A stretch of DNA of 64,000 nucleotides, taken from Ananas comosus. Its lineage: Eukaryota > Streptophyta > Magnoliopsida > Poales > Bromeliaceae. Below are positions 44,359-54,930 of the stretch, piece after piece (the stretch's first letter is position 1; each line of letters begins with the position of its first letter). Below the pieces are notes generated by a model that saw only the letters and a list, made by a program, of their open reading frames with translations, was not told where the DNA came from and searched no databases. The DNA lies in assembly GCF_001540865.1 (NCBI RefSeq), contig NC_033630.1:2258952-2322951 (forward strand), written 5' to 3'. A program made the translations under genes and the position numbers.

Positions 44359-47300
44359 ATGGCGACGCGGGAGAGCTTCGTCTACATCGCCAAGCTCGCG
44401 GAGCAAGCCGAGCGCTATGAGGGTGAGGGTTTCCGCGTCTCGGATCTCCAGATCTCGTTGCCTTAGGGTTTTGTTCTTTGTGCTTGATCGGCTTGGTTTT
44501 TGATGGTGCAGAGATGGTGGACGCGATGAAGAGCGTGGCGAAGCTCGACGTGGAGCTCACGGTGGAGGAGAGGAACCTGCTCTCGGTCGGGTACAAGAAC
44601 GTGGTCGGGGCGCGGAGGGCGTCGTGGAGGATCCTCTCCTTGACCGAGCAAACAGAGGAGGCGAAGGGGAACGAGCAGCACGTGAGGAAGATCAAGGAGT
44701 ACCGGCAGAAGGTGGAGTCGGAGCTCTCCAACATCTGTGACGACATCATGACGGTGATCGACGAGCACCTCATCCCCTCGTCGACGGCAGTGGAGTCCTC
44801 CGTGTTCTACTACAAGATGTGAGCTAGATCTAATGGCTTTGGGGTCGGATTTCACGAAGGATTTGGGTGTTGTATTTTTTTTTGGGGGTGGTGTTTGATA
44901 GTTTTCTATTTCACTTTCTTCTGTCGTAGGAAGGGCGATTACTATCGCTACATGGCGGAGTTTAAGACTGGGACTGAGAGGAAAGAGGCTGCAGAGCAAT
45001 CTCTTAAAGCATATGAGGTATAAGCCATAATATTTGTAGTTCCTGATCTGCTCTTTCCTTCATTTTAGCCAGTCTTAGATGTTTTCATCTCACATTTGCA
45101 ATTTGCGGCTTGTCTGTTGTTGTTGTTGTTGCTGTTGCGGATGCATTACCTTGTGGCGATGCAACGGAGATCTTTAGTTTTACTTGCTCAAGTTCTATTT
45201 CTCTGTGTTATTTGATTGATTTTCTTTTGATATATGCTCAGTTTGTATTAGTGTAATCTCTTCAATGTGTTGATAATTTTAGTGCTTGTAGACCACTTGA
45301 TCTTTCTGAATCAACTTAATCACCTTGACAACTTATTCTGCAGGGAAAGTGCAGTTCAATCTTTAGCAACTGCCATACTCTTTTCTTGCTATTCAAGCGG
45401 ATCAAAGAAGTGATTGTAAAGTAGTGCATAATATACAATACATAATACGTTGGTTATTATTTTTGTCTCCCTGTTGGTCTTCTGTATTGTATGACGAAAT
45501 AGTAACATATTTGAGAAGAAAAACAAACTCAGTTTCAATCTGTGATGGTCAATCAATAGATAGATGACATGCAAATGCCGAAAAAATGTTTCATAGGTGC
45601 TATGGTAGATGCAACCAGACTTTCAACTTAAATCATTAGTATGCTGAGTTGAAATATTTCTTTTCTATATGTTTAACCGTCTGATTTGTTACTTGCATTC
45701 CAGCATGTAGCTTATCTATGGAAAAAACAATGTTGCTGTTGAATGGAAATCACATTCTATTTCAGTTAGAGGGCTATGAATTGAATGATCACCTACAGCT
45801 ATTGAAATACTGAATTTTCACAGTCTGCTTGCAGGCAATGTTGCTATTGAATGCTCTTGAAAAGTGTTTTGATTAAGTTCTCTGTTTTTAACTGCCCACA
45901 GACTGCTTCCAGCATGGCAGAGGCAGATCTCTCTCCCACACACCCAATCAGATTGGGTTTGGCTTTGAATTTCTCTGTCTTCTACTATGAGATTATGAAC
46001 TCACCTGAAAGGTACATGGAATCAACCTCAACTCCAGTCATATGTTGTCTACCAGCGTATTACTGGAGAACGTTGCTAACTTTGTTTAAATCTCAGGGCT
46101 TGCCACCTAGCAAAGCAAGCTTTTGATGAAGCCATATCCGAGCTTGATACACTGAGTGAAGAATCTTACAAAGATAGCACATTGATCATGCAACTTTTGA
46201 GGGATAACCTCACCTTGTGGACCTCTGACATCCCTGAGGATGGAGGTAATAGCATTTTTCAACATTGATTAATGGTTCATGCTAGTATCAATACATTGGT
46301 TGGTGGTTGTTGCCAGTTGTCGCCGGTTATAGCGTTTGGACATACACTGTGACACCTCTAGTATTTGGAATACTCTTATATATGAAGTATGATAGGACTA
46401 AACATCTTACTCTGGCTATAGTATTTTGTGCTATGGCTAGACCCAAGAGGTTAAGAGGGTTGAGCATACTAGGGTTAGAGTAGTTATAGGATGGGCGACC
46501 TCCCTGAAAAGTGGGGCACCACATACCCATAGCTCACATCCATGTTCATGATTAGGCCTTCTAATTATCTATGTGCAGTGTGCACATATAAAAGCTAAAG
46601 CTAAATTTACCTTTTTGCACTTTTTTTTTCCTTCAATGAGAAATTGTTGTTGCAACATTTGATAGTTTATTCAACCTATAATAGGGAGCTCTCAACTTTA
46701 TTCAGCAACTATCCTGAATATCCGTATTATTGTTTTCAATTTGGATTATCGTTGTAGGACTCTTGTAAATCATGATATACACAACAATTCCCTGTCTCTT
46801 ATAGTCTACGATAAGTATCTATAAGTTCCAGAGTTCTATCTATATTTGTAGTTTTGTTGTAGAATATCTGACAGTTATATAGTGGCACATAATTGTGAAT
46901 TACTTGGAGTACAATATTTAATAGTGTCTGATACGGTACTTGATATGAACACACTTAAGACTTTTTGGTTGGGAGTTTTTGGGGTTGGAATCGGAATTGG
47001 AATGATCGGCACCTAGTGGAACTGTTTGGTTGGAGGGAATCCCACTTTGATTGCCATTCCAAAGTGGAGAGGGACTTGACTAAATGCACTATTTTGAACC
47101 GGCCTAGAAGGCACTGGTGCAATCTTGTTCTGAGGTTGAACTGAAATCATTCATTCCAATTCCTACTTAAGCTGCAAACTAAGGAGGCTTACAAAATTGG
47201 TCATTTGGGTTGTTTGTGACCCATTTCAGTTTTGTATCTTGCACCGAATTCCAATCGTGAACAGACTCATCGTTGATCTTTTAATTAAGTTATATTTGCT

Positions 47301-47632
47301 CCAATGTCAATTTTTAGTTGCTAGTGAAAAAGATTGTGGAGTCCGTGCTGTCATTACTAGCTTGTGAAAGCATTAAAAGAGTAACCTCAATTTGTTCCCT
47401 ATTGCATACTTTCATCGATGCAGGTGTTTATTGTGGATCTTCAAACTTAAAAAATCAATTTCAGTTAATTTCATAACGAAAGTGATTTCAATTAAAGCTG
47501 CTTAACTGTTTGTATTTGATGTGTAATATTCTTTTACCTGATTGGTACTCTCTCTGGACCCTTATAGAAGAGGCTCGGGAGAGCACGGGAAAGACTGGTG
47601 GAGCTGAAGATGCTGAGGTGATTTTCTTTTGA
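44359..47632 (+). CDS. 14-3-3 protein, epsilon-like (GF14 family)
   Basis: Six coding exons join in frame: 44359-44422, 44512-44818, 44930-45017, 45902-46011, 46097-46245 and 47568-47632, giving 260 aa. 14-3-3 proteins are dimeric adaptors that bind phosphoserine or phosphothreonine motifs on many enzymes, transporters and transcription factors. The sequence shows the N-terminal dimer region ([20 protein letters not shown]), the signature [39 protein letters not shown], and the groove-forming [20 protein letters not shown] and [11 protein letters not shown]. The tail after DIPEDG is short and charged, typical of the epsilon group. The reading frame runs to TGA at 47630-47632 (…AEDAEVIFF). A GT at 47618 and an AG at 47713 would instead remove a 96-bp intron and end the protein directly after AEDAE. 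Intron 5 is 1.3 kb and contains a solo Cassandra LTR. Identity is certain; the exact last residues are not. Confidence 0.95.
46348..46523 (+). mobile_element. Solo Cassandra-type LTR inside 14-3-3 intron 5
   Basis: This 176-bp segment starts TGTGACACCTC and ends GCACCACA. It shares the 5S-derived part with the full element at 42623 (AGGTTAAGAGGGTTGAGCAT, GAGTAGTTATAGGATGGGCG). Flanking pentamers tacac (46343-46347) and taccc (46524-46528) differ by one base, as for an old 5-bp duplication. No interior or second LTR is present. Confidence 0.8.
46970..47270. mobile_element. Possible MITE remnant in 14-3-3 intron 5
   Basis: Words such as TTTTTGGTTGGGAGTTTTTG, GGAATTGGAATGA and CATTCCAATTCCTAC are in partly inverted arrangement. 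Ends and TSD are not readable, so this is a weak call. Confidence 0.3.
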
Positions 47633-49107
47633 GCTTGCGCATTTATTTTTGTTACAGCAAAGATTAAATTCCCTCTCTCACATTTACTTTTTCTTTCGAT
47701 AGTAAATTTGCAGTGATATAAAGCAGCTATGGGGTCTACAGTTAGAAGGATAAGATGCTGCAAATGTTCATCTTTGCCTTATCTTGCGGGTTGCTTTGAT
47801 TATTTAGCTTTATTCACATGCCTGTTGTAGTGTTCAGTTTAATGTTGGAGTTGGATCTCTCATGGGTTGCATTTGCAATCGATCCTTTTCATGTGTCTTC
47901 GGTCAGAGAGAAAATGTTGTTATCAGAGTTAGGGATTTATCATGCGTCCGGGATGTTGTCTTGAACAAGTGAACTGCTCCAATGTTATTTTTCTTTTCAG
48001 TTTTTTGGCTTGCATAGTATATTTTTATTGTGCGAAAGAAGTCATTGGAGATTTTGTTAGATGAATATGTATGTTATATGCAAGTTTTACTCTTCCGGCC
48101 TTCGCTAATTACCATTATTTGCTGTTGGTTTGTAATGAGAAAACCTAAAGGTTTGTGATCCGTTGTCCTTTACCGTGTAAGCAACTTTTGAAGAGTTACG
48201 CCCATGTCTAGGTGATCTCTGCGACGAGCGCTATGGTCGACAAGAGGACTAATCTCACTAAATTTGGTTAGGCTGAATGGCAATTATACCATCCAATGAC
48301 CCCCACAGTGGAAATGATCTCTTACTTAATTTTTTTTTAATTTAATATTCTTATCTTTTCTTTTTTCTTTTCCTCTCTTATTGAAAAATGTGCATGCTGC
48401 TTTTCTCACTCCCTTAGTTTAATTTTTAATTTAATGCTCTCTTTTTTTCTTTCTTCAAGCAAAAGATATGAATATTTAAAATAATTTTAAACTTAAATTT
48501 CATAATTATATATTTTTAAAAATTTTTAATTTTTATTTTTTTACATTACGAGTAAAATATACTATATTTGAAAATTTAAAAGTGCTATCTTTCTGACTTT
48601 AATTTTAATTTAATATTCTCTTCTCTCTCTCCAAATAAGTGATATATATAAAATTTAACATTTTATTCTACTCTGTCAAGTAACTTTATATAACGTATAA
48701 TATAATAATTATGAACTTAAAAATCACACTCGCTGCAAAGTGTGGATACATTGCTAATAATATACTAACTTCCACAATCTTTCAATTAACATATCTTTCT
48801 CAGCGCCGTGTGCTAAAAGACGAATCAAATATTTGGTATTCACCATATATTAGCAAACAAAAAGAAAAAGGAGAAACAGGCACAACATTCCAATGCCCCT
48901 ATCCTTAAACCACTCGTTTCCTCTGCTAGGGTGAACAATATAGAAAGTACAATAGAGATTTAAAATTTTAATTTTTGAAATTAAAATTTTGGGAATAAAT
49001 ATTAAAAATTTTAAAATTATATAATTTTAAATTTAGAATTTGAAATTTGAAATTTAAAATTTTAATATCCAAAATTTAAAATTTTATAATATAAAATTTT
49101 AAAATCC

Positions 49108-49110
<3 letters not shown>
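47633..49110. other. 14-3-3 3' flank and AT-rich intergenic region
   Basis: The first few hundred bases likely hold the 3' untranslated region. From 48960 to 49105 the sequence is made of AAATTT-type words. No gene is supported. Confidence 0.45.
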
Positions 49111-49153
<43 letters not shown>

Positions 49154-49672
49154 CTGGTATGCTTCTGAAAGCACAGAGCCTTCCGTGCTTCGAAGTTGTT
49201 TTCGATGTAAGGACTTTTAAATTGACGATCGACTCCATTAGACATATCTGGAGTATTTGAAGTACTTAGAAAATAAATTTCATGATTTTTCGATATTATT
49301 TGCCTAGTGATCGAAATGGCTCAAAATCGAAAGCTGAAAATAAAAATCTTATAAAATGTGATGATATGATATTAAAATTTTAGATCAAAAATATTGACCT
49401 TGTTATATATAGTATAAAAAAATTTTCATCAAAATTTCACGTGATTTGAATATTTTTCCACCGTTAAACTTGTAAACGGCTCATCATGGCCATTAAAATT
49501 ATTAATTTGAGCCCCTTCGATCACTAGGCAAATGATATCGAAAAATCATGAAATTTATTTTTTAGGTAATTCAAATACTCTAGATCTGGTCTAACGGAGC
49601 CGATCGTTAATTTGAAAGTCCCAACATCCACTTGAAAACACAGAGGACTTCGTACTGTCAGACGCATACCAG

Positions 49673-49736
<64 letters not shown>
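49111..49736. mobile_element. Inverted-repeat element whose ends include TA and GA/CT microsatellites
   Basis: Arms 49153-49337 and 49505-49673 are inverted copies sharing CTGGTATGC, CACAGAG, GATCGACTCC-TTAGAC, TTCATGATTTTTCGATAT and TTGCCTAGTGATCGAA. Outside them the left side reads (TA)n(GA)n and the right side (CT)n(TA)n, which are also inverted copies of each other. The interior aligns with 27077-27405. The plan resembles Micron-type MITEs flanked by TA repeats. No coding capacity. Confidence 0.75.
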
Positions 49737-50414
49737 AAGAAAGAGAGAGGAGGAGAGGGTGGTTTATGGTGCACCAGGTGCACTGAAGACAACCACAGAG
49801 CATGTAGCAGCATAGTAATATTAGTCCACGGACAAAACCACCAACTTTAATATACAGTAATAGTAATAGATGTGCTTGGTACGTACAATGTGTTCCAGGC
49901 AAAAAGAATGGGAGGGAGTAGTGCCGTACTGGTGCTTATTAACGCGTTTGTAGGACGATTGTCCTCTTTTTGGTCAGAACGTACGTAGGTGGTCAGTTTC
50001 ACCGTGAATCCCATTTAACTTTTGTATTATATAGAAATTGCTCTGCATATAGTAATCGCACTCATCACGGTGGAGAAGGGCTTTTGCTCATGCTGTACCA
50101 TTTTATCATGGGGGAAGCAGTGGTCTATATATACGTTTTCAAAGTCCGATTACATGGAGTCTGAAACTTCGCTAGCTAAAGTTTGTACTTAGCGATAACT
50201 TAAATTCTACAAAGACACAGCGAAATTAGCTTCATTTCGATGAATTTATGAACTCCAAAATTACCATCATGAGCAATCAAATATAGATTAATATCTTCTA
50301 AGATATATCTCGTACATATATGTTGATAGATTGGCACAAAAAATAGATCAAATATCAAATGCCAAACTGAGAACAAAACATACATCAATCGCAAGAAATC
50401 TTCGCCTCTCCCGC
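49737..50414. other. Intergenic region and probable 3' untranslated region of arogenate dehydrogenase
   Basis: No supported gene. The part nearest 50414 is downstream of the stop codon of the minus-strand gene. Confidence 0.45.
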
Positions 50415-53400
50415 CTATCTGCGAGTCACGGTTGGCTCCAAATTCACCTCACTTTGCCTTGTCTCACCCTGCGGCGCCATCGCGAACGACGAGAGCTCTG
50501 TAATTTTCTCACCAGGAGGTAAGAAGTAAGCACTCGCGGCGGGCTCTCTTGCTTTTATGGGTATCCCTTGCATGGGGACTCTCTCTACTATCTGCTTCCT
50601 CAGTATGTCATGAAGCCTCCCGAACAGCTTCTGCTTCACCGTCTCGAATGCTCGGTCGAGATTTTCAATCTGCAGTAGTGATTCAGTGTAGTTAGATCTT
50701 CTGTACGATGACTTTGAATTTGTTTACGTAAAAGATATCTAAATACGCTATCAATTCAGGAAAAGCATGCATCTATTAATAGATTAGGAGCCCAAAGATT
50801 CGCTAATAACAGACACTCTGAATTCAGAGGATATGTTATTTCTTTGTCAACATGGAAATTAAGCACGAATTAATGAATCAAGACAAGTGAGACATGTTAC
50901 CCACAACTGCTATTAGTTTACAGAACTAAATTGTACTGGAGATTTCACATTTGCTCTGGCATGTGAAGAGATTTTATTTTTTTGTTCTTTTTTAAAGTTG
51001 GCATTTAGGTTGAATATATTGTAGCATACTGTATTTCCACAATAATTATTAAGTAATATATTTCGTAAACCTTAATCATGGCTACATCCTCTATATTCGA
51101 GAATATGATGATCTGTGTTATACAAACAGTACATATCAGCATGTCAACATATCAATAGTATTGTAAGTGAATTCTTAGAAATAAGCAATTGTGAACTTTC
51201 AGATGTTCACTCGCCTGTTCGGTGGCATTCACATTGTACATGAAGAGGCCATAGTAGAGATCAAAACTATCACTTACTGTATTCTCAGTCTGCAAAAAGG
51301 AAAATAAATGAAAAGGAGAAAATGAATGCATTCAGTTAGCACTAATAGAAAATCAAAGCGAGCTTCATATATTATGTTAAATTGTCGAAAACAAATTAAT
51401 CACCAATTGAAGGAGCGTCTCATATCCTTTGGTGTTAATTGGAGTCGACTCCAAGTTCAAATGCGAGAGAATCCTGCGGAAATGAATAAACACCAAATAA
51501 CACTTTAGACCATTAGAACATGCTTATCTAGTTTTTTAAAAAAATTTAATTTTTTTTATACAATTATTTCAATTTATTTGATTTTGGTTCTGAAAATTTA
51601 TTATCGTTATCTTTGCGCTACACTTCCATCTATTCTTGATACATTTTTTTTCTGAATTCAACTTAACTAATCAATTTTTGCGTAAATGAAATGAAGAGCC
51701 TACAACAATATATATTATGCACAAAAAAAATTTGTTGCATTGTTCTCGTGCAATAATTAATTTTTTTATTACCCCTTACAGTACTCAAATCAAACAAATT
51801 ATAATTTTCACACAAAATTACAAATTATATTATAAAATTAATATTTTTAAATATTAAATACTATTTCAAAACATATTCTAATAAAAGTGCAAGCTAGTTC
51901 CTTCCAATCGTGTGAGTGATAAATTGACTGCCCGCGGCGTGCCGGTCATGTTCCTCACAGCTCATCTCCACCATCCTACAGCCCTGATGAGAGANTATTT
52001 GTACCTTCCAATCGTGTGAGTGATAAATTGACTGCCCGCGGCGTGCCGGTCATGTTCCTCACAGCTCATCTCCACCATCCTACAGCCCTGATGAGAGAAT
52101 CAAAAAATATTTAAAATAAAAAGAAAAAAAATCAAGACGTGTGATTTTGCTATCACGTTTACAATTTTTTTTTCAAAAAAAAAGAATGTTCCCTTTTAAA
52201 ATTTCTAATTTTGATTTAGTTGTTACATCATGGTTCTGAGAAGAAATATATATATATATATATATATATATTTTTATTTATTTATATATATGTGTGTGTG
52301 TGAATATACACCAACCTCTTGTTCAAAAATGTTTAAGAATTGTGCACATTTCTCAGCTTGGGGTCCATTTTGGGAGACTCGAACTTTGTCGTAAACAAAG
52401 GGCAAACCTTTCCACCCATGCTTCCCACTCTCCGGCCCAAACATTGGGTGAGTGCAAACCACCCCAAACCCAGCTGGTAGAACCTAAACATTCATTTACA
52501 TGCAAAACACCCAAGAAAAAAAAAAAGAAATTAAAACAATCGTTATTCTTAAAGTACGTAATAAAATACTATTATCAGATAGTTTAAAGTTTCGTAGAAA
52601 ATAATCGTTTATGGAAGTTATTGTCGAACTCTACAAGCTTTGATTTGCAGGCTGATACAATTCTAAGGCAGCGTTTGGATGGGGGATAAGGGGAGGGATA
52701 ATCCCTTATCCCCTTTATATCCAAACGCAAATTTTAATCCGAAAATAGTAGTTCTCGGTTATCTGAAATAAGCTGGTATAACTATTCTCATCAACACTTT
52801 TATTTTCTATATATAACTATCCGCTATTTTTTTTTATTCAATATTATTTATCCAAACGCTATTTTTCTTATCCTCGGGAACAACCCAATTTTCATTCGAA
52901 CGCTATTTTTCTTATCCCCATAGCTTGTATCTATTTCTGTAATAGCTAGTTCTTACTTATACCTGAACCAAACGCTACCTTAAAGGTTTCAAGTTGGTAA
53001 CCGGAGAGCATGTTACATGTTTGCATGAGCTTACCTCAAGAAACAGGTTCCTGGGAAACTGCTTCACCGACAACACGTCGGCGAAGATTGTGTCAGGCTT
53101 CAGCTTGTGGAGCGGGACGGCGCGGAGGACGCTCTCCGTCGACAAAATGGAGCTGCAAACGAAGACGATATCCGGTTGCTCCTCGCACATTGCATCCATG
53201 CTCCTATGTATACGTATACAGTTCGTCAAAGCAACGTTCGTTTGTTGTTAGTCTCCTCAAAAGATATACTACATGCTTATTAATTCGGCCATGTACACGT
53301 ATGTTTGATCTGAATTCTGAAATAGCCTTTTTTTTGTTTTAAATAAAAACGTTACATATATATTGTAGCACCAAAAGAAGCGGATTTTAGAGTGTAGGTA

Positions 53401-53826
53401 TTGAGTGTCTAACTGGAAAAACTGGATCCCGTGGCGTTCGCAATACTCGGAATAGTCCGACCGAGACGTCGCCAACACAATGTGGCCCTGCCTCTCGATC
53501 CCGTTGGCGATGAACTGCCCAAAGTTGCCGAATCCGATGATCGCGATCTTCAACACTGGAGTTTGTTCTTCGTGCCCGGTCTGGGCCGTGTCGTTGCCCA
53601 TGACATTGCAGTGATTTGCTTTCGCGACGATACAATTACTCACGGGCGCGGGCGAATGCGGGGCCAGTTTAAGCGGTCCGGCGGTGGCGGTGGCGGAAGG
53701 GAATGGGGTTTTCGCGGAGGCGGCGGTGGCGCATTTTGTGGGGAGAGTTTTACTTGGTGTGGCAGCTATTCTAGGGATGGTGTTGTTGAAGTGAACAACA
53801 TTGCGGAAAGAAGAAAAGGAGGCCAT
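50415..53826 (-). CDS. Chloroplast arogenate dehydrogenase (TyrA family)
   Basis: Seven coding exons on the minus strand join in frame: 53826-53414, 53203-53035, 52483-52316, 52087-52005, 51473-51404, 51289-51215 and 50669-50415, giving 410 aa. The enzyme oxidatively decarboxylates arogenate to tyrosine with NADP+, the last step of plant tyrosine synthesis. Residues 1 to about 85 are Ser/Thr/Ala-rich and look like a plastid transit peptide. The dinucleotide-binding motif is IAIIGFGNFGQF (GxGxxG at 98-103). Active-site parts are VVCTHPMFGPESG (exon 3) and EEHDRHAAGSQFITHTIGR (exon 4). The Asp in EEHDRH is, to my recollection, the residue replaced by Asn in prephenate-using legume enzymes, so arogenate use is inferred. 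Intron 6 has a GC donor (cag|gcgagt). Exon 4 occurs twice: the copy at 51983-51901 lacks a GT donor, and an N lies between. Only one 83-bp copy can be used without shifting frame. Intron 2 contains a MITE. A TATA-like word lies at 53944-53952. Confidence 0.93.
51900..51994 (-). repeat. Second copy of arogenate dehydrogenase exon 4, beside an N
   Basis: These 95 bases match 52004-52098 exactly at an offset of 104 bp. The N at 51995 and eight further bases separate them. The exon copy here (51901-51983) keeps an AG acceptor, but its 3' edge reads ggaag|gaact instead of ggaag|gtaca, so it has no normal donor. It is best explained as overlapping contig ends left unmerged, or as two alleles placed in series. 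Confidence 0.88.
52667..52980. mobile_element. MITE in arogenate dehydrogenase intron 2 (GGCAGCGTTTGG type)
   Basis: Termini read GGCAGCGTTTGGAT at the left and, inverted, GGTAGCGTTTGGTT at the right, with further inverted words (GGGATAAGG / CTTATCCC, CCAAACGC). Such ends occur in Tourist/Harbinger-like and related MITEs with TA-rich 3-bp targets; the flanks read taa and tta. It lies wholly within the intron. Confidence 0.65.
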
Positions 53827-53943
53827 TGTTACAGTTCTTTGGCTTTGCTCTTTGCTTGCACCAGTACTTGGAACTTGCTAAGAGCTATAGCTTTTGCTGT
53901 GCACACAATGGACTCAGCTTTGTGGTATCCAATCGGTGGCATG

Positions 53944-53952
53944 ATTTATATA
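53944..53952 (-). promoter_or_regulatory. TATA-like box of arogenate dehydrogenase
   Basis: Minus-strand TATATAAAT about 118 bp upstream of the start codon at 53826. Pattern evidence only. Confidence 0.5.
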
Positions 53953-54715
53953 CATATAGAGCCACGTGATTCTTACCTAATGAGCTTCGTATTTACCAAC
54001 AACAACAATAATAATAATAATGACAATAAATGTAACAGCGAGGGGGGACGTGTCCAATTTTGGGGAGGGTCGTGTTTCACTCTCGATTAGTTTAGAACTC
54101 TGCGATACAACGAATAAATAATATAAAAAAAAATAAAAATAAAAATAATATATATTTTTATAAATTCTTAAGTTAAGACATAAGAATAATAAAAATTTCA
54201 TATTTTATTGTTTATAAATTATTCAAATGTATAGATAATTTTTATATTTAAGCTTGACAGTTCAAAAATAAATAAATACATTACATACTCACTAAATAGA
54301 TTTTGTGATCACACTATATTATACAAATACATATAAGTGAGGCATAAAAAATTAATACAAATAAAATAAAAGGCAGTTCACATCAAGATTGATAATAGAT
54401 TAATACAAATATCAATAGCATTTTCTTAATGTGAATACATTAATTAAAAAGTGGGTGGGTAGGAAGATAAAGTATCAGGCAGAGATAGGGGTGGAAAAGC
54501 GAAATATCAAAGAGTGGAGTGAAGAAGAAATTGCCACGTGCCAAACTCCATGAGAAATAATGTATAGGTATAGATGTACCAACAACGGAGGTTTAGGTTA
54601 GTTTCTTCTTTCTATCTTTTTTTTTTTTTTTGAGAATAAGGTAGTATATATATGCTCTCGTTCCATTCATTAGGAGGATGAACTAGGCTACAAATTGAGA
54701 TAGTTGGGCCTCGAT

Positions 54716-54717
<2 letters not shown>
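53953..54717. other. Intergenic, no gene
   Basis: AT-rich, with (AAC)n and (AAT)n runs near 53997-54020. A T-run at about 54617-54632 followed by GAGAATAAGGTAGTATA faintly recalls the A-tail side of the SINE family but lacks the rest of it. Confidence 0.4.

Positions 54718-54718
<1 letters not shown>

Positions 54719-54757
<39 letters not shown>
54719..54757. repeat. Long poly(A) run
   Basis: About 39 consecutive A bases, which could be the tail of a retroposed sequence or a plain homopolymer. No TSD pair was found for it. Confidence 0.85.
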
Positions 54758-54760
<3 letters not shown>

Positions 54761-54828
54761 AGCAAAGTAAATTCGGTTGGCTTAAATAAGCTAGCATCCT
54801 GCCTTGTGGTGGGAGGCCATGTTGAGCA

Positions 54829-54930
54829 GAGTAATATTCGAAATGGCGTGAGGCTGAGTGAGTCGAGTTATATTCGAAGTGGCGTGAGGTTGGTTGGGCC
54901 GAGTCACAATCGAGACATGAAGGAGCTGTA
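54829..54930. repeat. Tandem repeat with 36-bp units
   Basis: Units at 54829-54864 and 54865-54900 share gag-NNatattcgaa-tggcgtgagg words, with a partial third unit from 54901. The frame across it is not gene-like. Confidence 0.75.

Noticed and set aside
53431..54090. 219-aa plus-strand frame opposite arogenate dehydrogenase exon 1
   Set aside because: It is the antisense shadow of a GC-rich exon, and its glycine-rich part mirrors the transit peptide region.
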